Source of the DNA: JACDAE01 sp963717195
Lineage (GTDB): Bacteria; Chloroflexota; Ktedonobacteria; Ktedonobacterales; Ktedonobacteraceae
NCBI GenBank assembly: GCA_963717195.1
Contig: CAVQVR010000017.1
Location: 71,611 to 135,610, forward strand
Length of the DNA: 64,000 nt
Direction of reading: 5' to 3'
Below, piece after piece: positions 1 to 8,127 of this stretch (positions are counted from its first letter, which is position 1; each line of letters opens with the position of its first letter). The notes beneath the pieces were generated by a model. That model ran no database searches and was not told where the DNA came from. It saw only the letters and a program-made list of their open reading frames with translations. The position numbers and the translations under genes are program-made.

Positions 1-29
1 TATTATACATCCTTCATTCCTCCATAAAA

Positions 30-122
30 CCTCGCGCGATGGGAACCTACCCCGCTGACGGGATCAGGAGGAGTCGCGCCCTCCTTCTGGTTGTTTCCCC
101 TTGCGGAGGAGCCTTTTAAGCT
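30..122 (-). promoter_or_regulatory. candidate c-di-AMP (ydaO-type) riboswitch leader
   Basis: Read on the minus strand, this GC-rich stretch contains GGGGAAAC followed about 40 nt later by CCTGATCCCGTCAGC. These resemble the conserved GGGGAAnC and CCGAACCCGUCAGCUAACC blocks of the ydaO/yuaA c-di-AMP riboswitch. A GGAGG-like site and possible ATG codons lie at positions 25-10, so the controlled gene would run off the left edge. The usual GGGGUGAAUC block is not clear, so this may be a variant or a chance match. ydaO elements normally precede cell-wall hydrolase or transporter genes; the target here cannot be seen. Confidence 0.3.
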
Positions 123-190
123 CACTTGAATAGAGTCAGTCAGCGGTAGCTGTATCTGATCAGATTATAACATGCAATATATGTTTTCTG

Positions 191-1942
191 CTATGGGCAA
201 TTGACAACATCTCGCCGTCCTAATAGTATCACGTCATCGGCCATCTTCAGGGTACAGAAACGTCCTTGACTGAGTTCATTTAAGGCTTTCACTGTGCTTA
301 TCTTATCCTCGGGAAAGACAGTACTCAGATCAACGATAATATACGTCACCGTTTGATCGCTTCCTGGAATGGAAGAGATTGTAATGTTAGGAAAGATGGT
401 AATGTATTGTCTCTCGGAGAGGTGCGGATTTAAGCTGGTTCCTGCAGAAACAGGAGCATTGGGAGGGATCTCTGCCAACAGTTGCTCGATACGTGCCTCA
501 TGAGTTCCGGGCACACTTGAAGCCATAAGATTAGTGAGTGTCGGAGCCATGAAGGTGAAGTTGAGCAGGGACATTGCAATAATCCATGCGCACATTAGCC
601 ATTGAAACGTTTCTAACGGGAGCGTTTTCACGAGTGGCCCCATGCGGTCACGAAAGCGTTTCCATTGAGATCTTCCTTCATAGGCAACAAGAGAGAAATG
701 GGGTTGAGTCAGAGCCAACGAGCGTGTCACAACAGGTCGCGTGCTCAGTGTCTGAAAGATGGAATGGTAGGTCAACACAACTCTGTCGGACAAAGACGTA
801 TATCCTGGCCTTTTTTGTCCCTCCTGAACCTTACCAGAGGAGAAACTATCAGATGGTAATACAAGAACTTCACCTCGCCAGCGTGCCCAGAGTTTGACGA
901 CGCGTTGCAGGCCGATGATTGAACTCATCATGAGAAATGGAATGATAGCAGCGTTATACTGATATATTCCCGTGTAGAGCAACTTATCGCCGCCAAATAA
1001 GTTAATTGCGAACTCGGGCAATGTGGGCAGCAACCATTCGGGAGCTAACAAAGCCAGAAAACCAGTGGCACGGAAAATATTCAGCAGGTAATAAATACGG
1101 TCGAATGTTACTAAGGTGGTAACAAGCACCCATGGATGGAATAAGATATTGACAATGGCTGCACCAGGAGAACTGCCCAGAGCCTCGTAACGATACCAGA
1201 ACGTGTTGTGCTGTGTGCCGGGATAGAAATGTGGCTCAATGATCACTACAGCAATAAGTGTACAAAGAATGCCACCAATAAACAATATCGAACCCAGGCG
1301 AGGAATTTTATATTTCCAGATGGCCAGGAAGCCTAATAAGGCGACAACCGTGGGGATCTCTTCCTTCGTTGCAGCGGCAAGCACACAGGCAATTACAAAC
1401 CAGAAATAGTGCTTGTATGTAATTGCCAGGATTGCATACAACAATAATGGAGTAGCAAGGGCAAGTGGGTGGAAATCGAAGATGTTCACACCAAGAAGCG
1501 CGGGTGAAATGAGGTAAGCGAACGTCATCACAACGGCAAGCATGGGCCAATCTGGCAAATGCTTACGCGTAAGCAGAAAAACAGGGAGTGCGCCCGAAGC
1601 CAGTACGAGCGTTTGAAAAACGAGCAAGATACGCGGATCGGAGTGGAAGGTATAGAGGAGTGAGAGCAGCAAAAGGATCGGCTCTACGTGTTGGGCGAGA
1701 CGTGTTGGAGGGCCAAAGTAGTTATCGCCCTGATTGGTCCAGACAAGGAAGCGCCCATGCAGCGTATTCCAGATCGCCTGGTCCATATTGCCCAGGTCGA
1801 ATGCGGTGGCCTTAAACATATCGTAACGTAGCACTGACTCATAGCCCATTACGATAGCATATACAAGCGTAACAAGGATCAGGAGCAACCATGCAACCCG
1901 GACCCAATTAAGTTGCCGTAAGTGTAGATGAAATTTTTTCAT
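191..1942 (-). CDS. DUF2079 family multi-pass membrane protein
   Basis: A 583-residue integral membrane protein with a first membrane segment at about residues 14-34 and roughly ten more hydrophobic segments. The early block with AFDLGNMDQAIWNT, then QHVEPILLLLSLLY, is characteristic of DUF2079, a family related in topology to membrane glycosyltransferases of the GT-C type. The biochemical role is unknown. A hydrophilic loop at about residues 355-425 separates the membrane domain from the C-terminal soluble part. It begins 13 bp after the stop of the upstream YdjM-like gene on the same strand, so the two are probably co-transcribed. Confidence 0.85.
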   Translation of the reverse strand: MKKFHLHLRQLNWVRVAWLLLILVTLVYAIVMGYESVLRYDMFKATAFDLGNMDQAIWNTLHGRFLVWTNQGDNYFGPPTRLAQHVEPILLLLSLLYTFHSDPRILLVFQTLVLASGALPVFLLTRKHLPDWPMLAVVMTFAYLISPALLGVNIFDFHPLALATPLLLYAILAITYKHYFWFVIACVLAAATKEEIPTVVALLGFLAIWKYKIPRLGSILFIGGILCTLIAVVIIEPHFYPGTQHNTFWYRYEALGSSPGAAIVNILFHPWVLVTTLVTFDRIYYLLNIFRATGFLALLAPEWLLPTLPEFAINLFGGDKLLYTGIYQYNAAIIPFLMMSSIIGLQRVVKLWARWRGEVLVLPSDSFSSGKVQEGQKRPGYTSLSDRVVLTYHSIFQTLSTRPVVTRSLALTQPHFSLVAYEGRSQWKRFRDRMGPLVKTLPLETFQWLMCAWIIAMSLLNFTFMAPTLTNLMASSVPGTHEARIEQLLAEIPPNAPVSAGTSLNPHLSERQYITIFPNITISSIPGSDQTVTYIIVDLSTVFPEDKISTVKALNELSQGRFCTLKMADDVILLGRRDVVNCP

Positions 1943-1955
1943 GTTTTCATAATCT

Positions 1956-2567
1956 TCATATTACAATAACAGATTGCCAGATACCGATAGCGACGAGAAG
2001 CATAAAGGACCAGACGATCACAAATTCGGGCCAGGTTCCTGTACGAAAACGCCAGTGTGGATCGGGAGGAAACCCGAAACGTCTACGATTAGGCCAGAAG
2101 AGTGGTACGCCTCCTAAAGTAAGAGCATCAGCCGCAATATGCATAATGCAGCCAAATAATACGCCAAAAAAGACCAGGTGTGAAGCGCCCACAAATGCAG
2201 CCGGGACAGTTAAATTTTGTTTGTCTAGCAAATAGATTACAACTCGTTCAAGGCCAATGGCAAGTAAAGAGCCAATAGCTAGCCCTAAAAGACTGTGAAA
2301 GATGGTACGATGGCCCGCAATCCGCTGAATCTCTCTACTGACGATGCCAAATTTATGTCCCATAGTACTACGAGCATTATCGATGTCCGGTAACAGTGCA
2401 CCAAAACCGACTGAAAAATAGTAGATAACCTTTCTTACAATCAACACCAGGGGAACCGTCTTTGCGACAGTCAACGGGTCGCCAGATAAATGAATAAGAC
2501 TATCTAAAACAACGCCTGCGGTTAAGCCTACCAGTAAATGCGACCGACCTTCCATGCTCCTCCTCAA
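1956..2567 (-). CDS. YdjM/DUF457-type membrane-bound metal-dependent hydrolase
   Basis: A 203-residue protein with four to five membrane segments. It carries the family's polar motifs: an early GRSHLLVGLTAG, then LLPDIDNARSTMGHK, then HRTIFHSLLGL, and a late HIAADALT. The conserved His and Asp residues are thought to bind metal; the substrate is unknown for most members. The start is supported by an upstream GGAGGAG-like site on the minus strand. It is the first gene of a probable two-gene unit with the DUF2079 gene and is divergent from the enoyl-CoA hydratase. Confidence 0.8.
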   Translation of the reverse strand: MRRSMEGRSHLLVGLTAGVVLDSLIHLSGDPLTVAKTVPLVLIVRKVIYYFSVGFGALLPDIDNARSTMGHKFGIVSREIQRIAGHRTIFHSLLGLAIGSLLAIGLERVVIYLLDKQNLTVPAAFVGASHLVFFGVLFGCIMHIAADALTLGGVPLFWPNRRRFGFPPDPHWRFRTGTWPEFVIVWSFMLLVAIGIWQSVIVI

Positions 2568-2674
2568 CTCCTCCTGAATAAAATGCGTATTTCATGGGCA
2601 TTGTAGGGGGTAGATGAACGAATGTCAACATGCGTTCTGCTGTAACACAAACCAATCACTGGACCTTTCGCATC

Positions 2675-2704
2675 TTGTCTATTAAGAATGTTTGTGGTTA
2701 CAAT
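2675..2704 (+). promoter_or_regulatory. candidate sigma-70-type promoter of the enoyl-CoA hydratase gene
   Basis: TTGTCT (2675-2680) and TACAAT (2699-2704) are separated by 18 bp, giving a leader of about 100 nt before the ATG at 2813. The -35 box is a 4/6 match and the -10 box 5/6, so support is moderate. Confidence 0.35.
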
Positions 2705-2812
2705 TAAGAACTAAGTGGCCAGCTAATTTATGAGTAGTAATGCGCGGGTCAAACTTTTGTCCGACGCGCATAGGCACAGCCAACACTGGCAAAGGTGCCG
2801 TGAAGGAGTTTT

Positions 2813-3589
2813 ATGGCAGATTATCAATATATCCTGACCGAGCGTGACGAGCGCGTCGGAATCATTACGCTGAATCGGCCCAAAGAGTTGAATGCACTCA
2901 GCATTGCGGTAGTAGGTGAAATAGCTCAGGCGATGGAGGAATTTGATCGCGACGAGGGGATAGGATGCATCGTTCTCACGGGAGCGGGTGAGAAGGCATT
3001 TGCCGCTGGAGCAGATATCAAAGAGATGTCGGATAAATCGCCGATAGATATGCTTAAGGCGGGTTTTGATAATTGGGATCGTATCCGGCGCATTAGCAAG
3101 CCTCTCATTGCGGCTGTGTTTGGCTATGTGCTTGGTGGTGGGTGTGAGCTGACGCTCAATTGCGACATTATTATAGCGTCAGAGAATACACGCTTCGGAC
3201 AGCCTGAAATTCTGCTCGGCATCATTCCTGGTGCGGGTGGTACGCAGCGTCTGGCTCGTACGCTTGGGAAATATCGTACGATGGAGATGGTCCTGCTGGG
3301 AGCTCAGGTAGGTGCGAAAGAGTTGGCTGAACATGGGCTGGTGAATTATATCGTCCCCAAAGGTGAACAACTTCCGGAAGCCATAAAGCTTGCCAAAAAA
3401 ATTGCGGCTCAGGCTCCTATTGCGGCTCGCCTGGCAAAGGCTTCCGTCCTCGCTGCCTTCGAAACTTCGCTGCAAGAAGGATTGGCTATCGAACGCCAGA
3501 ACTTCTTCCTACTCTTTGCGAGTGAAGACATGCGGGAGGGGATGCAAGCATTTATTGAGAAGCGACAGGCGCAATTCAAGGGAAGGTAG
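2813..3589 (+). CDS. enoyl-CoA hydratase (crotonase family)
   Basis: A 258-residue, full-length crotonase-fold enzyme that hydrates 2-enoyl-CoA to 3-hydroxyacyl-CoA in fatty-acid or related beta-oxidation. The CoA/oxyanion-hole segments are AFAAGADIKEM (62-72) and GYVLGGGCELTL (104-115). The two catalytic glutamates are both present, E112 in GGGCEL and E132 in FGQPEILLGIIPGAGG, with the 20-residue spacing of mitochondrial enoyl-CoA hydratase. AAGGAG lies 5 bp before the ATG. The TAG stop is part of a GTAGGGGCCGC repeat end. Substrate range cannot be told from sequence. Confidence 0.93.
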   Translation: MADYQYILTERDERVGIITLNRPKELNALSIAVVGEIAQAMEEFDRDEGIGCIVLTGAGEKAFAAGADIKEMSDKSPIDMLKAGFDNWDRIRRISKPLIAAVFGYVLGGGCELTLNCDIIIASENTRFGQPEILLGIIPGAGGTQRLARTLGKYRTMEMVLLGAQVGAKELAEHGLVNYIVPKGEQLPEAIKLAKKIAAQAPIAARLAKASVLAAFETSLQEGLAIERQNFFLLFASEDMREGMQAFIEKRQAQFKGR

Positions 3590-3680
3590 GGGCCGCATTT
3601 GCCATTGTAGGGGCCGCGTTTACGCCGCCCAGGTGTCAAATGGGGATGATTCACCTGGGCGGCGTAAACGCGGCCCCTAC
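3586..3680. repeat. GTAGGGGC palindrome, type A (29-bp perfect arms)
   Basis: Arms 3607-3635 and 3652-3680 are perfect 29-bp reverse complements beginning GTAGGGGCCGCGTTTACG, with a 16-nt loop. A second, partial left end (GTAGGGGCCGCATTTGCC) directly precedes it at 3586, as if one element had inserted beside another. It lies between convergent genes and could form a strong hairpin in both transcripts. A copy with the same arms is at 30594-30676 and a single arm at 52268-52290. Confidence 0.9.
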
Positions 3681-3757
3681 ACGATTTCTCCACTGATGGC
3701 AGAGGCGAGGGCTTCTGGCAATTTTGGTACGGTCTCATATTGGAGTAACTCGGATGG

Positions 3758-4126
3758 TTAAATCCAGCGCATTTCGGTCGCTTCCCGATCAATCTTGATG
3801 TGTTCAGATGCCAACACACGGAATAGGAAGGGATGGATGTAAAAGTGGCGTCCCAGCTCTTCATCGCGATGCTCTACGACTTTTCCCCGTTTGAGCATAC
3901 GAACCTCTTCAGGGAGTAGCGCTGTTTCCTCACTAATCTCAACGTACGCCTGCTCATCAGGCGTTACATTCGGTTCCACAAAACCACTTATGCCGGCCCA
4001 GCGTCCATGATAGCTCCCTACACGCTGGCTGCGCCTGACAAGCAAAATACGCGGCGGCTGTTCATCGACTCGTTCTAAAAAGCAGGTTACGACGTGCGTT
4101 GGATGCAACGCTTCTGATGTGTTCAA
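3758..4126 (-). CDS. NUDIX hydrolase, C-terminus cut by an in-frame TAA
   Basis: 122 residues as read, a NUDIX-fold protein that would hydrolyse a nucleoside-diphosphate-linked substrate. The Nudix box is degenerate: GFVEPN and then VEISEETAL (consensus REUXEEXGU) keep the EExE acidic core but lack the arginine and the middle glutamate. Reading continues in frame past the TAA at 3758-3760 for 26 codons (PSELLQYETVPKLPEALAS...) to a TAG at 3677. That extension is the usual C-terminal helix of this family. The gene is therefore either a pseudogene, a read-through case or a sequence error. Its extended stop would lie inside the palindromic repeat. Confidence 0.75.
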   Translation of the reverse strand: MNTSEALHPTHVVTCFLERVDEQPPRILLVRRSQRVGSYHGRWAGISGFVEPNVTPDEQAYVEISEETALLPEEVRMLKRGKVVEHRDEELGRHFYIHPFLFRVLASEHIKIDREATEMRWI

Positions 4127-4406
4127 TGAAGTACCCCTTTCCGGGTCATCAGGTGACAGGCTGGTATATTTAAGCTATAATTTGCTACTATAATCTACGA
4201 AGAACAAAAACATTCAACGGAAAGCCGATGCCCCTACCCCAGATCCCTCAAAGGGACAGGTATCCAGGCGAAAGCGATTGTACCTAAATAGGTACGCTAC
4301 GATGCCAACAGTAGTTTCGCTCGTTATAATTTAACAGATGCAGATTATATAATGGCAACCAGAGTAAAACGTATAGACCCGAGAACTATGCAGGAGTACC
4401 CCAATT

Positions 4407-6017
4407 ATGAAAACAAAAAAATCAGTGCAACCAGAGAATGATGCAGTACTATCTACTGATGAAATAGCGCCTCCCAACGAAACGGCTTTGCCTGCTGATG
4501 AAATAGCGCCTCCTACTGATAAACCAGTAGCGCTGACGGGCGAAACAATCTCTCCATCCACCGATAGAGCTTCATCCCTTGATGATGCGGTAGCGTCAAA
4601 TGCTGAAATAACTGCGCCAAACGCTGAAACAATCGCGCCAATTGATGATGCTGTACTGCCAAACGCTGAAACAACTGCGCCAATTGATGATGCAATATCA
4701 TCTCCTGACGAAACGCTTCTTCCAACAACGGAAACAGCCTCGCCTTCTGACGAGATAGTGCAGCAGGCAAAAGAAACAGCGTCATCGGTTGAGGTACGCA
4801 AGACGACATGGCGTGCTCTTGCTGATCCATGGTGGAAAGCAACGCTCGCCATTCTACCAACATTTCTCATCACGCGTTTCATTTTCCTGCTGTTGTCCTA
4901 CTTCGGCGGCGTTCTCTTTTTCGTAAAAAACTACGCGGGCACCGTTATTTCCTTTCATGACATTCTCTATCGTTGGTATTATTGGGATGCTATACGTTTT
5001 ACCACGATTGCAACACAGGGATACCCCTCTAAAGACTATGCGGCCTTTTTTCCGCTCTATCCCACGCTAGTACATATACTCACGGTTCTGACACATCGCA
5101 ATGTTCTTGAAGTAAGCATGTTTGTCTCAAACGTTGCCTTTTTAGGGATGCTAATCGTGCTTTACCGTTTTGTGACGGTGGAATTTGATCAAGAGACGGC
5201 GAAACGCACGGCCCTCTACATTTCAATCTTCCCTACCGCGCTCTTTTTCTTCGCGGGCTACAACGAATCACTATTTCTCTTCCTTACGTTGCTTTGCTTC
5301 TATACGGTGCGACGCGGATCGTGGTGGCTGGCGGGACTGTTTGGCCTCCTCGCAACCTTGACACGTTCATCCGGCATCTTCCTGGCCCTGGTCTTCGTCT
5401 GGGAATATCTGCGGCAGAACTGGCCGCTATTGCGAGAGGAGTGGCAAAGTAAAGAGCTGTCTCGTATGGTACGTCCACTGATAAATCTATCGGCCATGCT
5501 CCTTATTCCGCTCGGTCTTGCTATCTATTCCTTCGCACTCTATCGGCGCTTTCATGATGCATTCGCGTTCATCCATGCTCAGAGCTACTGGCGTCAGGGA
5601 TTAACCTTTCCACTGATTACTCCATTAGTTACGCTCAAAAAAATTGTGACACTACCGCTGTTCTCTTTCACTACAGCACACAGCATCATTGATCTCACAG
5701 CGGCTGTTCTCTTTGCGGTACTCCTTGCGATGTGTTTCGTTGGTCCATATCGCCTTGAGCGTTCACAATGGACCTTACCATTATTCGGTATACTCATTCT
5801 TCTCACCCCCATGCTTTACCCTAACCTTCCTCGTTACGGAGGTCTATTTGATCCGCTGGCATCAACACAGCGCCTGGTGCTAGAAGCATTTGTGGGCTTT
5901 ATTATCCTGGCACGCCTTGGTCGGCGTCCATGGTTTCACCAGTTCTACCTGCTCATCTCGTTGCCCATGCTGGCATTCCTGACATTCCAGTTTATGACAG
6001 GGCATTGGACGGTATAA
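4407..6017 (+). CDS. PIG-V-like GPI-mannosyltransferase-family membrane protein with acidic repeat N-terminus
   Basis: 536 residues. Residues 1 to about 130 are a low-complexity acidic region built from imperfect 10-15-residue units of the type NAETIAPIDDAV. From about 150 on there are around ten membrane segments. The motifs WDAIRFTTIATQGYP and FFPLYP are those of bacterial PIG-V/GT-C mannosyltransferase-like proteins, which use lipid-linked sugar donors at the outer membrane face. AGGAG precedes the ATG by about 10 bp. The N-terminal repeat is not part of the family and is probably a cytoplasmic tail. The acceptor is unknown. A strong terminator hairpin follows at 6121. Confidence 0.8.
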   Translation: MKTKKSVQPENDAVLSTDEIAPPNETALPADEIAPPTDKPVALTGETISPSTDRASSLDDAVASNAEITAPNAETIAPIDDAVLPNAETTAPIDDAISSPDETLLPTTETASPSDEIVQQAKETASSVEVRKTTWRALADPWWKATLAILPTFLITRFIFLLLSYFGGVLFFVKNYAGTVISFHDILYRWYYWDAIRFTTIATQGYPSKDYAAFFPLYPTLVHILTVLTHRNVLEVSMFVSNVAFLGMLIVLYRFVTVEFDQETAKRTALYISIFPTALFFFAGYNESLFLFLTLLCFYTVRRGSWWLAGLFGLLATLTRSSGIFLALVFVWEYLRQNWPLLREEWQSKELSRMVRPLINLSAMLLIPLGLAIYSFALYRRFHDAFAFIHAQSYWRQGLTFPLITPLVTLKKIVTLPLFSFTTAHSIIDLTAAVLFAVLLAMCFVGPYRLERSQWTLPLFGILILLTPMLYPNLPRYGGLFDPLASTQRLVLEAFVGFIILARLGRRPWFHQFYLLISLPMLAFLTFQFMTGHWTV

Positions 6018-6120
6018 CAGTATAAATGAGCAGGAACGGCTACACGGGCGTGTGAACGGGACACGGGCTTGTAAACGGCGCCCCTACGGATGGGGTGGGG
6101 GTGGGGTTTCACGAAACAAG

Positions 6121-6155
6121 ACAGACATTCAGGCGTGAACCTGAATGTCTGTTTT
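6121..6155 (+). terminator. intrinsic terminator after the PIG-V-like gene
   Basis: Perfect 13-bp stem ACAGACATTCAGG / CCTGAATGTCTGT with a 6-nt loop, followed by TTTTC. It lies about 100 bp past the stop codon. A single GTAGGGGC-type arm (family B, ending cgcccctac) lies between, at about 6064-6087. Confidence 0.85.
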
Positions 6156-6187
6156 CTATATGTAGACAACTTTCCCATAATTTGTCC

Positions 6188-6216
6188 TTGACGTATCCTT
6201 AACACTCCTATATAGT
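6188..6216 (+). promoter_or_regulatory. sigma-70-type promoter for rny
   Basis: TTGACG (6188-6193), 17-bp spacer, TATAGT (6211-6216). The leader to the GTG start at 6394 would be about 170 nt. The rest of the 6018-6393 interval holds only the terminator, a repeat arm and this promoter. Confidence 0.7.
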
Positions 6217-6393
6217 ATGCTTGGCGCATAGTATGTTTTGCACACTGTTCGCTGGTTACTGAAATATACACTACACGTCAGGGGTCAGAGCACTTATAAA
6301 CAGAAAACCCGACCCTGAGCGCACAAATTTTACGATTTTCATTTTCCAAGCCTTTACAGGCCTGTTCGCCTTACTAACTGGAGGTAGGCCGAA

Positions 6394-7950
6394 GTGTCAA
6401 CGACTGTCATTGTAACGGTCCTCATTATCATCATCACCATAGGAGCAGGATTTGCTGTTTATATTGGCTCTTCCCTCGGAGAATCGCGTAGTAGAGCTCG
6501 TTACGAAGAAGGTCTTCGCCTCGAAAAGGAGATCAGTGAACGACGACTGTTGGAGGCGCAGAATCAACAACGGGAAGCACTACTGCAGGCACGTGATGAA
6601 AATGCACAGTTTCGTGCAACTATGGAACGAGAAAATGCGGAGCGGCGTGCTGAATTGCAGCGCCAGGAGCGGCGCATACAACAAAAAGAGGAAAACCTTG
6701 AGCGCAAGATAGACGCACTGGAGCTACGCGAGCGTAAAATCAGTGCGAAAGAGCGCTCCATTGAGGAGACACGTGAGGAGGTAGAAGATCTCAAGCGCCA
6801 ACAATTTGCTACGCTTGAACGGGTCGCGCAGCTTACCGAAGAGCAAGCGAAAGAGATGCTCCTCTCGCATATCGAGAATCAGGTGCGCACTGAAGCGGCG
6901 CAGCGAGTACGCATGATTGAGGAGCAGACCCGTGAAGAAGCTGAAGCTCGCGCCCGTGAGATCATTACGCTGGCTATTCAGCGGTGCGCCTCCGACCAGG
7001 TAGCCGAGGCTGTCGTTTCGGTCGTACCACTCCCGAATGATGAAATGAAAGGCCGTATCATCGGGCGTGAGGGCCGCAATATTCGAGCGCTTGAGGCCGC
7101 AACCGGCGTTGACCTGATCATTGATGACACGCCTGAAGCAGTGATCCTCTCCGGCTTCGACCCCGTGCGGCGCGAGGTCGCACGTATTGCTTTGACAAAG
7201 CTGATTCTTGATGGGCGCATTCACCCGGCACGTATTGAGGACGTTGTCGCCAAGGCGCGGCAGGAAGTCGATATCATTGTGCGTGAGGCAGGGGAAAATG
7301 CGGCTCTGGAGGCCAATGTGCATGGACTCCAGCCAGAGTTGCTCAAAATTCTGGGGCGGCTCCACTTTCGCACCAGTTATGGACAGAATGTACTGTCTCA
7401 CTCGGTTGAAGTATCTATTCTGGCTGGAACCATGGCTCATGAGTTGGGGGCCGACGTTACTATATGTAAGACGGCAGCTCTGCTCCATGATCTGGGCAAG
7501 GCAATCGACCAGGAGGTTGAGGGGCCACATGCTATCGTAGGCGGTGAAGTGGTACGTCGTTTTGGCAAATCGCCTAAGATCATTCATGCGATGGTTGCAC
7601 ACCATGCCACGGAGACGGAACCTCAGTCGCTGGAAGCTGCGATAGTGCAGGCGGCGGATGCTATCTCAGCTGCTCGTCCCGGTGCACGACGCGAGACGAT
7701 AGACCTCTATATTAAGCGTCTGGAAGCGCTTGAAAACATCGCTAATTCGTTTACTGGCGTTGAAAAATCGTTCGCCATCCAGGCCGGGCGAGAGGTACGT
7801 ATCATTGTAAAGCCTGAAGAGGTCGACAAGTATACCGCCAGCCGCCTGGCCAGCGACATCGCGCATAAAATTGAAGAGAGCCTTGATTATCCAGGGCAAA
7901 TCAAGGTCTGCGTGGTGCGCGAAACGCGTTCGGTGGATTACGCTCGCTAA
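6394..7950 (+). CDS. rny: ribonuclease Y
   Basis: 518 residues, the normal length for RNase Y, the membrane-anchored endoribonuclease that initiates mRNA decay. Domains in order: N-terminal membrane anchor (about 3-25), long charged coiled coil (about 30-200), KH RNA-binding domain with GRIIGREGRNIRALE (about 224-238), and an HD domain with the HD pair in TAALLHDLGKA. The start is GTG, with GGAGGT eight bases upstream. The gene stands alone with its own promoter; a palindromic repeat follows. Confidence 0.96.
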   Translation: MSTTVIVTVLIIIITIGAGFAVYIGSSLGESRSRARYEEGLRLEKEISERRLLEAQNQQREALLQARDENAQFRATMERENAERRAELQRQERRIQQKEENLERKIDALELRERKISAKERSIEETREEVEDLKRQQFATLERVAQLTEEQAKEMLLSHIENQVRTEAAQRVRMIEEQTREEAEARAREIITLAIQRCASDQVAEAVVSVVPLPNDEMKGRIIGREGRNIRALEAATGVDLIIDDTPEAVILSGFDPVRREVARIALTKLILDGRIHPARIEDVVAKARQEVDIIVREAGENAALEANVHGLQPELLKILGRLHFRTSYGQNVLSHSVEVSILAGTMAHELGADVTICKTAALLHDLGKAIDQEVEGPHAIVGGEVVRRFGKSPKIIHAMVAHHATETEPQSLEAAIVQAADAISAARPGARRETIDLYIKRLEALENIANSFTGVEKSFAIQAGREVRIIVKPEEVDKYTASRLASDIAHKIEESLDYPGQIKVCVVRETRSVDYAR

Positions 7951-8006
7951 TTATCTTTTGCCTCTCTATTGCGAGTACTCGCTCGCCGACCGTGGGTGGG
8001 GATGAA

Positions 8007-8103
8007 CGAATGGGTAGGGGCGGTGCTTGCCACCGCCCCCCGGTTCCCTGCATGATCAGTTCCCCCAACCGGGCGGTGGCAAGCACCGCCCCTACCCATT
8101 CGT
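8007..8103. repeat. GTAGGGGC palindrome, type C
   Basis: Inverted repeat whose arms contain GGGTAGGGGCGGTGCTTGCC and its complement, about 36 bp each, around a loop of about 25 nt. It lies between convergent rny and the alpha-galactosidase gene. A diverged relative with matching inner arms is at 34841-34963. Confidence 0.9.
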
Positions 8104-8127
8104 GCAATCAGGTTTGCCCGGCGATCT

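Noticed and set aside
4331..4882. 183-codon minus-strand frame opposite the PIG-V-like N-terminus
   Set aside because: It is a mirror of the repeat-rich coding strand; its Ser/Ala/Val repeats follow from the acidic repeat on the other strand.
6724..7605. 293-codon minus-strand frame opposite rny
   Set aside because: Shadow of the RNase Y gene with no family resemblance.
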